Of a stretch of 64,000 nucleotides of DNA, positions 16,454-24,921 are shown one piece after another. The DNA is taken from the NCBI RefSeq assembly GCF_010727325.1, contig NZ_AP022566.1, forward strand, positions 186,001-250,000, written 5' to 3'. The stretch is from Mycolicibacterium alvei (GTDB lineage: Bacteria > Actinomycetota > Actinomycetes > Mycobacteriales > Mycobacteriaceae). The notes under the pieces were generated by a model. The model worked only from the letters and a program-made list of their open reading frames with translations, was not told where the DNA came from and did no database searches. A program made the translations under genes and the position numbers. How positions within the stretch are numbered: the first letter of the stretch is position 1; the number at the start of each line of letters is the position of its first letter.

Positions 16454-17419
16454 ATGACCGGCCGCGGTGGATATGACCACTCCGAGGATTCCGAGCAGAC
16501 CCTCCAGTACGGGCAGGTGTACCAGCAACACCCGAATTGGACGGCCCCGCCGTCGCCAGGGGCACCTCAGGCCCTATCCCAGCAGCAGACGCCGCGGTGG
16601 CAGGCGACGGCTACACCGTGGCCGCCGGCCTCCTCTCCTGCGGCGCCGCCGGCGCCCAGGCGCGGTGGTCGTGGCGCCTGGCTGGGAGCCGGCGCCGCCA
16701 TCATCCTGGCTGTCGCCGCGGTGGCCATGGTGGTCATCCAGATGCGCGGCGACGACCAGTCAAACCCTGCAGCGCCCGCGGCGGCACCAAACTCGACTCC
16801 GGCCGGCGCCGACCAGCAGTCCACATCGGCCCCCGCGCCTGCTGCTGCGGCGGTCAGCTCGCAGGATCTACCCGCATTGCTGCCCAACGCGACCGAGCTG
16901 TCCGACATGCTCCTGCTGGGCACGCTGTCACTGGTCAACGACGCCGCTCTGCCCTATGGCGATACCAGCGACCAGGAAGATTGCGGCGGCGTCGCGGCGC
17001 CGGGACTGCACCAGGGATACGACGGGTCGGGCTACACGGCAATGCGGGTTCAAGACCTCTACGACGGAACACCGGACACCTTCTCCGTTTCGGTCAGCCA
17101 GGCCGTGGCGACCTTTCCCGATGACCAGAAGGCCCAGGAGTTCGTGCGCACGGAATCGGGCCGCTGGGCTCAGTGCAAGTACAAGGCGGTCACCTTGCGC
17201 TACCCGGGGGTTGCCGACAAGGTGTGGCAAATTCGCAATCCCAGTTTCACCAACGGCGTCCTCACCGTTTCGATGAGCGGTTTTCCTGGCGGTGGCTGCC
17301 AGCACACACTGACCTCTGCGCGCAACGTGGCCATCGACGTGCGGATCTGCACCGACAGAGGCAGCGCGCAGGCTCCACAATTGGCTGCCAAAATCGCCGA
17401 GCGGGTCCCTGCGGCCTAG
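16454..17419 (+). CDS. membrane-anchored PknH-type sensor-domain protein
   Basis: 321 residues. A cytoplasmic Pro/Gln-rich segment of about 70 residues precedes a membrane helix (GAGAAIILAVAAVAMVVIQM), then a Thr/Ala/Pro linker and the sensor domain from about residue 135 (DLPALLPNATELSDMLLLG to RNVAIDVRIC). Cysteines at EDCGG, QCKYK, CQHT and ICTD match the other copies. It follows the 15343 gene by 100 bases and is likely cotranscribed. The low identity outside signature residues suggests old duplication rather than a recent copy. Confidence 0.85.
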   Translation: MTGRGGYDHSEDSEQTLQYGQVYQQHPNWTAPPSPGAPQALSQQQTPRWQATATPWPPASSPAAPPAPRRGGRGAWLGAGAAIILAVAAVAMVVIQMRGDDQSNPAAPAAAPNSTPAGADQQSTSAPAPAAAAVSSQDLPALLPNATELSDMLLLGTLSLVNDAALPYGDTSDQEDCGGVAAPGLHQGYDGSGYTAMRVQDLYDGTPDTFSVSVSQAVATFPDDQKAQEFVRTESGRWAQCKYKAVTLRYPGVADKVWQIRNPSFTNGVLTVSMSGFPGGGCQHTLTSARNVAIDVRICTDRGSAQAPQLAAKIAERVPAA

Positions 17420-17651
17420 TCGGCGGCACGGATCGAGATCGGGTGGTGTTCGATATCACCATGCTGGGATATGACCAGTCACGGGGGCACGGTAGTCGAG
17501 CACCCTGGCTACCTTTCACCGGGTCGGTACGTCCCGGGAGGGAGCAGGCCAGCCAGGCGCGGATGCATGCCGCGGCGCACGACCACATCAGTCTTGGTGA
17601 GCACTCTCACCACATTTTCAATGAAGTTCTAGGGGAAGGCTTTTCAACGCA

Positions 17652-18896
17652 ATGAGCAAGCACGACGGCGACAACCAGCCAGAGGATATGACGGTCGATT
17701 GGCCAGCCCGCCAACGTGAGCAGACCCCGCCGACGGCCAGCCCAGACGAAGAACGCACCACCGTGCTGCGCAATACCCCACCCCCGCCCGCCGGCGGCTA
17801 CTCATCACCCACCCCGCCTCCTCCCCCACCCTCGACCGGCTATGCGCCGCCCACTGCCCCGGCCGGCGGATACGGGAGCCCGGCAAGTGGCTACACGCCC
17901 CTGCCCCCCGCACCAGGGACTCCGACCGTGGCCGCTCCGGCGGCACCCTGGCAAAGCCCGCCCCCGCCCGCTACACCGGGGCAAGGGTGGCCCCCGGCTG
18001 GCCCCGGTGGCGGGTACCCACCGGCGCCCCCGACTGGCGGGTACCCAGGTGCTCCGGAGCCCTCCGGTCCGCGACGTGGCGGCATCCCCAAGCTCGGGAT
18101 CGCGTTGGGCGCTGTCGCAGCGATCGCCATCCTGGCAATCGGCACGGTTGCGTTCCTGCGGATCAACGACGGCGAGTCCACGCCCAGTGACACCACGACG
18201 ACGGCAGCCGCGGCCACCACCACCCCGGCAGGTGAGCAGTCGCCCACCTCGTCGCAGACCACCTCACCCACCGACACTCCTGCCCCCACCGGTGGCGCAG
18301 GCGCCGGCGGGTTGGTCGATCCGGCGAACCTGTCCAAGCTCTTGCTCACCGCTGACGTGGTCAGTACCCGAATGAGCAGCCCCGGAATGACGCCGGGCGA
18401 TCTGTCGACCAAGCCCGTTTCCGGCGTGAGTGTGGATCCGCCGGGATGCACCGGCGTGTTCACCCCTGCCCATACCATGGTCTACGGCGGCGAGGCAGGG
18501 TTCGCCGCGCAAGCAGTTTTCGATCCCAACAAGGGGCCGCACACGGTGATTCAGGCGGTCGCGTCGTTCGAAACTGCCGAGCTGGCCAGGCAGTTCTTTG
18601 ACCGCCAGGCCGACGATTGGGCCAAATGCAAATTCACGACGCTCACCATTTCAAGTCCGGAGAGCTCGGACACCAACACCGTCAAGACCAGCGCGGTCAA
18701 CAACGACGAATCTGATCCTGATGCACCGATGCTGCAGACGTTGATGATTCAGGACGCACCCAAGAAGATGTGCGGGCGCAACATGACGGTTCGGGCCAAT
18801 GTGGTGATCGATGTTCGAGCGTGCTCGGACAACCCCGGCAGCGCGGCGTTCACCATGGTGCGTGACATCGGAGAAAAGATCACCGGCAAGCGCTAA
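17652..18896 (+). CDS. membrane-anchored PknH-type sensor-domain protein, long Pro-rich tail
   Basis: 414 residues, the longest of the series. The cytoplasmic N-terminus of about 145 residues is extremely rich in Pro, Gly and Tyr (repeated GGY and PPPP runs) and contains ERTTVLRNTPPPP, a Thr pair followed by Val that resembles substrate sites of mycobacterial Ser/Thr kinases. One membrane helix (IALGAVAAIAILAIGTVAFL) follows, then a Thr-rich linker and the sensor domain ending NVVIDVRAC. A threonine in this context could be read by an FHA domain. A strong hairpin follows the stop codon. Confidence 0.85.
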   Translation: MSKHDGDNQPEDMTVDWPARQREQTPPTASPDEERTTVLRNTPPPPAGGYSSPTPPPPPPSTGYAPPTAPAGGYGSPASGYTPLPPAPGTPTVAAPAAPWQSPPPPATPGQGWPPAGPGGGYPPAPPTGGYPGAPEPSGPRRGGIPKLGIALGAVAAIAILAIGTVAFLRINDGESTPSDTTTTAAAATTTPAGEQSPTSSQTTSPTDTPAPTGGAGAGGLVDPANLSKLLLTADVVSTRMSSPGMTPGDLSTKPVSGVSVDPPGCTGVFTPAHTMVYGGEAGFAAQAVFDPNKGPHTVIQAVASFETAELARQFFDRQADDWAKCKFTTLTISSPESSDTNTVKTSAVNNDESDPDAPMLQTLMIQDAPKKMCGRNMTVRANVVIDVRACSDNPGSAAFTMVRDIGEKITGKR

Positions 18897-18903
18897 CAAG
18901 CAC

Positions 18904-18943
18904 CCCGATCCCAGCCGTGACCGGCAGCACGGCTGGGATCGGG
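18904..18943 (+). terminator. strong 16-base-pair hairpin terminator
   Basis: CCCGATCCCAGCCGTG pairs perfectly with CACGGCTGGGATCGGG over an 8-base loop, 8 bases after the stop of the 17652-18896 gene. There is no clear T run, as is common in mycobacteria. It probably separates the first three sensor genes from the fourth. Confidence 0.75.
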
Positions 18944-19052
18944 TTCCCACCGACAGCCGAAACTGACTGGGCACTTGTGGCGCCACGGCCGGCATCCCTG
19001 CCACTGCGACTACGCCCACATTGCACGCTCAAGGCGATAGAGGACAGATTCC

Positions 19053-20039
19053 ATGACAGGCAACAGCGGCTACGGATCGGAGCCGAGCGAAGACGCCACG
19101 GTGATACGCCCGCAGGTGCCCCGCCCGGGAGCCCCGACTCATGGGGCCGACTCGAGCGCACCCTGGGCCGGCGCCGGGCAGCCCACACCGCCGTGGCAAC
19201 AGCCTGGTGGCACACCGGGGTGGCCTAGTGTCACTCCCCCACCACCTCCGCCAGCGCCGGCGCCACAGTCGCGGCGTAGCCCCGCCCTGTTGGTTGCCTG
19301 CGTGGCAGTCGCAGTCCTGGTGGCGGCCGCCGCGGTCCTGGTCTACAACCAGTTCAGCGGTTCGTCGACGAGCACCCCATCGACCGCTGAGCCCTCCGAG
19401 GGCGCACCAGCAGAGCCGACCCCCAGCTCCACCACCGCGGCCCCAAGCCCCGAGGAGCAGACCGTGAATCCCTCCACGATCAAGAATCTGCTGCTGAGCA
19501 CCGACAAGCTCAACCACATGCTCTACACCCAGGGGCTGGCCGTTGCCGAGGAAGGTAATAACGCCGGCGATGACGCACAGCCGGCGAACTGCGTCGGCGT
19601 GTATGGGCCACTGGAAAAAGGGTCCTACGAGGGATCGGGCTACTCCGCCAGCATCGTTCAGGTCATTGAGCATGCCGATGGGCAGCCGCGTGAGCGCAAG
19701 GCCGTAATGCAAGGCGTGGCGGCATTTCCCGGAAGCGCCGGGGCCAAGCAGTTCTTCGACGCTGAGACAGCGCGATGGAATCAGTGTGCCCACTCGGACG
19801 TCTCCGTCGGCACAACCGCGGGCCAGACGTTGGTCATGCGGGTGTTCGGAGTGGAATCCGCCAAAGGCATGACCACGATCGAGTGGGTGCGCATGGGTGG
19901 GACCGGCTGGGGCTGTGGCCGCGGCTTACAGGTGCAGCGCAACGTGGTCATCGACGTACGGGTGTGCGACTACGCCGGATCTCCGCTGCGCATAGACGAA
20001 CTCGTCGACGCGATCGCCAAGCGCGTGACTTCGAAGTAG
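19053..20039 (+). CDS. membrane-anchored PknH-type sensor-domain protein
   Basis: 328 residues. The N-terminus carries EDATVIRPQVPRPG, again a threonine followed by Val-Ile-Arg as in phosphothreonine sites, then a short Pro-rich part, a membrane helix (LLVACVAVAVLVAAAAVLVY) and a Ser/Thr/Pro linker. The sensor domain runs from about residue 145 (TIKNLLLSTDKLNHMLYTQG) to RNVVIDVRVC. It lies behind the hairpin at 18904, so it may have its own promoter. It converges with the 174-residue gene on the other strand, 20 bases away. Confidence 0.85.
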   Translation: MTGNSGYGSEPSEDATVIRPQVPRPGAPTHGADSSAPWAGAGQPTPPWQQPGGTPGWPSVTPPPPPPAPAPQSRRSPALLVACVAVAVLVAAAAVLVYNQFSGSSTSTPSTAEPSEGAPAEPTPSSTTAAPSPEEQTVNPSTIKNLLLSTDKLNHMLYTQGLAVAEEGNNAGDDAQPANCVGVYGPLEKGSYEGSGYSASIVQVIEHADGQPRERKAVMQGVAAFPGSAGAKQFFDAETARWNQCAHSDVSVGTTAGQTLVMRVFGVESAKGMTTIEWVRMGGTGWGCGRGLQVQRNVVIDVRVCDYAGSPLRIDELVDAIAKRVTSK

Positions 20040-20059
20040 TTGGCGCGGTCAGGCCGCCG

Positions 20060-20584
20060 TTACAGGTGGGTGACGCCGTTCAGCGGCCAGCCGCCTTCCT
20101 CGCGCCGGCTCGCCCATTCGATATGGTCGCGGACCCGTCGGGTGAGTTGATCTGAGGGCGTGACACGCAGGGTCTGCTTGTCGATGGTCAACACGCGAGT
20201 CGCGGGGCCACGGTCTGGGCGGCGGACAGCGAGAACCGTCAAGTGGTAGTCGACCGAGTGTTCGTCTTCCCGGGAACGCTGCAGCGTGATCTCCCACCGA
20301 TATGGGTAGACCTGGCGGCCGGGCAACCGCTCGCCGTTGCGTTTGGCTTTCGAATATCGTTCGGTCACCGTGTTCATTGGCAAGCTCGACTGCATTGTCA
20401 CGATTTTGGTGTCGGAGTCGATTATCAGGCTCGCCGCACCGAGGCCCCGTCCCATGTTCTCGTGCGGTGGCAGCCCTTCCTTGCAGATCCATCCGCCTTC
20501 GAACCTATGGACGTCAAACGGTACGCCCCAATAGATCTGGGACAAATAGGCTCTGACCTGTTCCTCGGTTTCAAGGTCAGGCAT
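20060..20584 (-). CDS. hypothetical protein, 174 aa
   Basis: Starts at ATG 20584 with a GAGGAGCC stretch upstream. Soluble, no signal peptide. It has a mixed alpha/beta composition with a leading helix (EEQVRAYLSQIYW) and strands such as SLIIDSDTKIVTMQS and YRWEITLQRS; the pattern recalls small immunity-type or plasmid accessory proteins, but no family was recognised with confidence. It lies 180 bases downstream of the kinase gene on the same strand and could belong to the same transcript. Confidence 0.65.
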   Translation of the reverse strand: MPDLETEEQVRAYLSQIYWGVPFDVHRFEGGWICKEGLPPHENMGRGLGAASLIIDSDTKIVTMQSSLPMNTVTERYSKAKRNGERLPGRQVYPYRWEITLQRSREDEHSVDYHLTVLAVRRPDRGPATRVLTIDKQTLRVTPSDQLTRRVRDHIEWASRREEGGWPLNGVTHL

Positions 20585-20765
20585 CGAGGGCTCCTCAAGG
20601 AGTTCGATCGGCAGGTTGACCAGCTGGGCGGGGCCGAATCGGTGCGTTAGCTGGCCATCGCTTCCCCCCGGGGCCTTCGTTGCCCTGGTCCAGCGATCAC
20701 CAACCCGGGATGTTTGTCTGCGGGCTTGTCTTCGTTATACGTCTCGTGTTGCGTTGTGTGTGAAT

Positions 20766-22829
20766 CTATTTGATCTGCCGGGCGAGGTCTGGAACCAGGT
20801 TCCCGTTCAAGAAATCAGTAGCCAAAACTCCCCCTGGTTCAGCCAACGCGGCGACGGTGTCTGGATTGTCAACGATCACCATTGTTCCGAGGTAGGACTT
20901 GAATTCGTTGGGCAAACCACCGAACCCACCACCACCTGCGGCGGCGTCGCTGCGAATCACGAGTAGTACATCGGTTTTGATCCTGAATACCGCGCTGGTC
21001 TCAGGCATTGGCCGAGTAGCGCCGGTATCGGTCGGCTTGCGGCGCAGGTCGTCGTTGTAGCGGAAGCCAAGGCCTTCGAGGTAGTCAGCGGCGTTTGAGG
21101 GAGTGAGCATCTCGGCGACACCGCCGTCCGAGACGGTCACTGCTTCAATTGATTTCCCATTAAATGCTGGGTTCTGGTTCTTCAAGTCGGTCTGCTGATC
21201 GCTCACCGACTTGATTTTCTCCTCAGCCGCGCCTTCTCGGCCCAGGATTCGTCCCACCCACTTTAGTTGGGTTTGCCAGTTCCATTCTCCGCTCTGGCTG
21301 GGGCGGGCGATGGTGGGGGCAATGGTCGAGAGCCGTTGATAGGTGGCGTCATCGATATCGCTGGTGGCGATGATGACGTCGGGCTTGGCGGCGGCGATCG
21401 CTGCGGTGTCGACGAAGCTGACCACGGTCGCGTTGCCGAGCTTGTCCTCCAGCCAGCTGGGCACCTTGCCGTTGGGCGCGGTGATCGCCACCGGTGTGAG
21501 GCCCAGTGCCAACACGGCATCGGCGTCGCCGGCTCCCAGGGCTGCCACCGCGCTCGGTGCCGCTTTGAGCTCGGTGGATCCGTGGGAATGGTCAAACGTT
21601 TGCGGTTGGTAGTCCGGTTGCCCACTGCCGGTCAGAAAGTAGGTCGTGGACGCAGCGACCAGCAGAATGACCGCGGCCGCAGCACCAATGATGCTCCACC
21701 GCTTCTTGTTGCTCCGACCTTTGGTTGGCGGTGCTGACCGGGCGGGTGGGGCGGGCGGCCCGGGGGCCACCCGTGCGTGCTGTCCTGCTGCGGGCGGTCC
21801 CGGGTACTGGCCAGCAACGGCAGTGCGGGCATGGGGGCCGCTGTCGAAATTGGTCGGGTAGGTCAAGGCGGCAGACCCTGTGGGTGGCCCCGGAGGGTAG
21901 GGCGGGGCCGCGTGCGAGGGGCCCGGCGGCTGCGATGAGGTCGACCACTGCTGGGTGCCGCTTGCCCGCGGTCGTTGTACGGGGGTGGTGGCCTCACCGT
22001 TGAGAGCTGCGGCGGCCGCCGCGGCCAGTTCGCTCGCGGTCCGGAAACGGGCCGAGGGGTCTTTGGCCATGGCGATCGCCACCACGGTGTCGAGTGCCGC
22101 CGGAAGGTGCGGTGCTTCGTCGGTGACTCGGGGCGGGGGCTTTGACAGGTGACCGGCAGCGACGGCGGCCATGCCTCCAGAAGCACTGGAAAACGGTGTC
22201 TTTCCGGTCAGCAGCCGAAACAATGAGCATCCCAGCGCATAGATGTCGGCGCGATGGTCCACGCCTTCGCCGCTGAGCGTTTCGGGGGCGGCGTAGGCCA
22301 CCGAGGCCATCACCATCCCGGTTTGCGTCAACCCGACCGCTTCGTCGACGGCACGAGCAATGCCGAAGTCAGCCAGGAAAATTCGTTCGTCGTTCTCGGC
22401 GAGCAGGAAGTTGGCGGGCTTAACGTCGCGGTGCAAGATGTTGCGGCGGTGCGCGAAATCGAGGGCCTTGGCCACCTCGGTGATGATGTGCACCGCCCGG
22501 GCCGGGGTCATCTTCTTGTCGCGCAGTTCCTTGTCCGCATCGGTGCCGGCGACGTACTGCATCGCGATCCACAGTTGACCATCGTCGGTCTTGCCCCTGT
22601 CGTAGACCCCCACGATGTTGGGATGGTCGAGGGAGGCAGCCAGGTCGGCTTCCCGGAGGAATCGGGTACGGAACTGTTCGTCTTGGGACAGTTCAGCGCT
22701 GAGCACCTTGAGAGCGTCGCTGCGCGGAAGGGTGCGGTGCCTGGCCCGGTACACCGTGCCCATGCCACCGGCCCCGAGGACACTTTCGATGGTGTAGCCG
22801 GCGACCACCTCGCCGACGTTGAGAGCCAT
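20766..22829 (-). CDS. receptor Ser/Thr protein kinase with siderophore-binding-protein-like sensor
   Basis: 687 residues. Residues about 12-270 are a Hanks-type kinase: glycine loop GAGGMG (19-24), ATP lysine K41 in DALKVL, catalytic loop [13 protein letters not shown], and APETL. A Pro-rich juxtamembrane stretch and a basic KGRSNKKRW precede one membrane helix near 385-405. The roughly 280-residue extracellular part resembles type III periplasmic binding proteins for iron-siderophores (Peripla_BP_2): [34 protein letters not shown] and [12 protein letters not shown] are signature elements. Known mycobacterial kinases carry PASTA, beta-propeller or PknH-type sensors, so this sensor is unusual. 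Likely targets are the FHA proteins encoded nearby. A metal-chelate ligand is inference. Confidence 0.9.
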   Translation of the reverse strand: MALNVGEVVAGYTIESVLGAGGMGTVYRARHRTLPRSDALKVLSAELSQDEQFRTRFLREADLAASLDHPNIVGVYDRGKTDDGQLWIAMQYVAGTDADKELRDKKMTPARAVHIITEVAKALDFAHRRNILHRDVKPANFLLAENDERIFLADFGIARAVDEAVGLTQTGMVMASVAYAAPETLSGEGVDHRADIYALGCSLFRLLTGKTPFSSASGGMAAVAAGHLSKPPPRVTDEAPHLPAALDTVVAIAMAKDPSARFRTASELAAAAAAALNGEATTPVQRPRASGTQQWSTSSQPPGPSHAAPPYPPGPPTGSAALTYPTNFDSGPHARTAVAGQYPGPPAAGQHARVAPGPPAPPARSAPPTKGRSNKKRWSIIGAAAAVILLVAASTTYFLTGSGQPDYQPQTFDHSHGSTELKAAPSAVAALGAGDADAVLALGLTPVAITAPNGKVPSWLEDKLGNATVVSFVDTAAIAAAKPDVIIATSDIDDATYQRLSTIAPTIARPSQSGEWNWQTQLKWVGRILGREGAAEEKIKSVSDQQTDLKNQNPAFNGKSIEAVTVSDGGVAEMLTPSNAADYLEGLGFRYNDDLRRKPTDTGATRPMPETSAVFRIKTDVLLVIRSDAAAGGGGFGGLPNEFKSYLGTMVIVDNPDTVAALAEPGGVLATDFLNGNLVPDLARQIK

Positions 22830-22869
22830 TGCCGCTCAATCCCTTTCTATTGCCTGGTCCGCATCATCG

Positions 22870-24129
22870 TCATTTCGCCAGTGCCATGAGGTACTGCGCG
22901 GCCAGCTGTTGGTGAGCGTCGCGCAACTGGGTGGCGTTGGACTCGATGGCGTAGCGCCCGGCGGCCGCTGTGCAGTAGAAGCTGCCCGACGGTATCTGCA
23001 AACAGCGTGACCCGGGCAGGTGCTCAACTGGGTCGGCGGGTCGGCTGACCGCGGCGGTCTCGTCGATGAACGCCGCCGCGATCCGGGTCGCCCCGGCATC
23101 ATCTTTGGTCTGGTAGAGGGTGGTCATCCCTCGGACCATCGTGTCCATTCCAGTTTCGTTGAACAGCGGCGCCGAGGTCACCGGGTTGGACTGGAAGTGC
23201 AATGTTCCGTGTTGCCCGAAGGTGGCGTTTTGCACGATCGTGGCCGATTTGTCCGGCACCGGCAAGGTGCGCGCCAGCAGGCCAGTCGGATCCCTCGGGA
23301 GGTCAGCGAACTTTTCGGGGTCGGTGGGCTGGAACTGATCGATCAGCGGAGCCTGCAGATCTAATGTCTTGGCGATCAATTCGAGGGCGGGGTCCAGCCC
23401 GTCGGTGGATTCGGCCTGTTGCAGCAACACGTAGGGTCCGTGCGCAGTGACCCCCTGCGCCACCGACCAGCGTCGGTCCGAATCCGTGTCGACGAAAACG
23501 TGGCTGACACCCGACGTTTCAGGATGGCGTGGGATTGCCGTGGTCTCGATCGGTGGGGTGGCGACCTTGGACTCCAGTGCTGCGCGCGCCAACACCTCGG
23601 CTGCAGCATTCGCTGCTTCCGGTGTGCGGTACCGCAATACGGAGTTGATGACGATCTTGCTGCCGTGGACAGAGCGGGCAGTGACAAAACCGTTGACGAA
23701 GTCCGGTCCGCCGATGGCTTGCACGATTTCGCTGGAGAAGGTGTTCTTCAGCGGCTGCGCGTTCCGAAGGACCATGGCGCCGAAGCCGTAGCCCTCGATC
23801 AGGGCGGGGTCGACCTCCCAGGGGCCAGTGACGAAGTCGGCCATCCGCTGACCTTCGATGATCGCCCCGTTGACCCCTGAGGTGCCCAGCGGTGGGCGTG
23901 GCTTAGTTGGGTAATTGCCCACGTCAAGCAGCGCTGGATCAGCAGCCCCGGCTGCCGGTGCCCCGGTCTCCTTGGACGCCGACCCGTCGACCACACTGTT
24001 GCATCCCGCGGTGACAATCACCGCGCACAGCGCCATGACAAACGCCCGTGGTGCTGACGCACCACGCCCCCGTAACCCTCGAATCCTGCGCAGCATCCCC
24101 GCAAAAGTACCGCCTCGACCAGGATTCAC
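22870..24129 (-). CDS. DUF7373-like mycobacterial lipoprotein
   Basis: 419 residues from a GTG at 24129, or 408 from ATG 24096. The N-terminus is basic, then hydrophobic (AFVMALCAVIVTAGC), with a lipobox ending VTAGC, so it should be a lipoprotein. The mature protein is long, with a signature opening (LLDVGNYPTKPRPPLG) seen in a family of mycobacterial exported lipoproteins. Two cysteines near the C-terminus (SRCLQIPSGSFYC) probably form a disulfide. The family's function is unknown. The gene ends 41 bases upstream of the kinase gene on the same strand, so the two likely form an operon. Its promoter overlaps the palindromic operator at 24140. Confidence 0.8.
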   Translation of the reverse strand: MNPGRGGTFAGMLRRIRGLRGRGASAPRAFVMALCAVIVTAGCNSVVDGSASKETGAPAAGAADPALLDVGNYPTKPRPPLGTSGVNGAIIEGQRMADFVTGPWEVDPALIEGYGFGAMVLRNAQPLKNTFSSEIVQAIGGPDFVNGFVTARSVHGSKIVINSVLRYRTPEAANAAAEVLARAALESKVATPPIETTAIPRHPETSGVSHVFVDTDSDRRWSVAQGVTAHGPYVLLQQAESTDGLDPALELIAKTLDLQAPLIDQFQPTDPEKFADLPRDPTGLLARTLPVPDKSATIVQNATFGQHGTLHFQSNPVTSAPLFNETGMDTMVRGMTTLYQTKDDAGATRIAAAFIDETAAVSRPADPVEHLPGSRCLQIPSGSFYCTAAAGRYAIESNATQLRDAHQQLAAQYLMALAK

Positions 24130-24139
24130 AACAGCGAAG

Positions 24140-24155
24140 TACCCACATTTGGGTA
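24140..24155. promoter_or_regulatory. palindromic operator between divergent starts
   Basis: TACCCACATTTGGGTA is an inverted repeat (TACCCA/TGGGTA, 4-base centre). It lies 11 bases from the GTG at 24129 and 13 bases from the ATG at 24168. TACATT on the plus strand overlaps its edge and is placed as a -10 element for a leaderless or near-leaderless start at 24168. AbiEi-type antitoxins typically bind inverted repeats in their own promoters, so the 24168 product is the likely ligand. Confidence 0.6.
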
Positions 24156-24167
24156 CATTCTGTGATT

Positions 24168-24860
24168 ATGCGCAGCAAAGAGGCCGAAGCTGCGTTGGCG
24201 ATCCGGGCGGCTGACCAGTGGGGATTGTTTACCACCGGACAAGCGCGCCGCCTCGGTCTCACGCAGAAACGCCTCACCCAACTCACCGCGGCCGGCCGGA
24301 TCAGTCATGCCGAGGCGCGCGGGGTGTACCGGTTCGCCGGCACCCCGACTGAAGCGACCCACGAAGCGCTGCGCGTGCATTGGTTGGCGCTCAACGCCAG
24401 CAGATTTGCTTCCGAACGCGTGCAATCTCTGCGCGATGGAACACCCGATGCGGTGGTATCGCACATGTCGGCGGCCGCGGTCGTCTATCAACTGGCCCGG
24501 GCCAAGTCCCCACTGCTCGACTACACGGTGGCCGCGCCCAGACGCACCACGATCCAGTACGTCCAGCTGCACACCGCCACCGCTGCCGTCGAATGGGATT
24601 GCGTCGACGGGCTGCCGGTGACCACTGTCACCCGCACCATCGTCGACCTGTTTCAAACCGGCACCGCCACCACCGTTCTGGGCGGCATCATCACCACCGC
24701 CCTGCAGCGCGCCATGGCCGATGTCCGCGCCATCAGCCAGGCCCTCGACCCGTTGACCGACGGCGCCGGCCGCGACACGGTGATGGCGGCACTGACCGCG
24801 GCGGGCGCGCCTGACACTCTTGCCGAAGGCAATCGACTGTTGTTCAGCGGGCGGCGATGA
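24168..24860 (+). CDS. AbiEi-like antitoxin-type transcriptional regulator, no toxin partner
   Basis: 230 residues from ATG 24168. The N-terminal winged-helix domain is typical of AbiEi-family antitoxins: GLFTTGQARRLGLTQKRLTQLTAAGRISHAEARGVYRF. The following half contains the family's VVSHMSAAAVYQLA-like element (VVSHMSAAAVVYQLARAKS) and the GLPVTTVTRTIVDLF motif. In complete type IV systems a nucleotidyltransferase toxin (AbiEii) follows directly, but the next gene, 62 bases away, is the FHA-ABC transporter. It is therefore an orphan, probably used as a plain repressor of the divergent lipoprotein-kinase unit and of itself. Confidence 0.75.
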   Translation: MRSKEAEAALAIRAADQWGLFTTGQARRLGLTQKRLTQLTAAGRISHAEARGVYRFAGTPTEATHEALRVHWLALNASRFASERVQSLRDGTPDAVVSHMSAAAVVYQLARAKSPLLDYTVAAPRRTTIQYVQLHTATAAVEWDCVDGLPVTTVTRTIVDLFQTGTATTVLGGIITTALQRAMADVRAISQALDPLTDGAGRDTVMAALTAAGAPDTLAEGNRLLFSGRR

Positions 24861-24921
24861 ACCGGCCGTTCGTGTGTTCCGACGAGTTGACGTGTGACCA
24901 ACCCCCGAAAGGACCCAGTCC

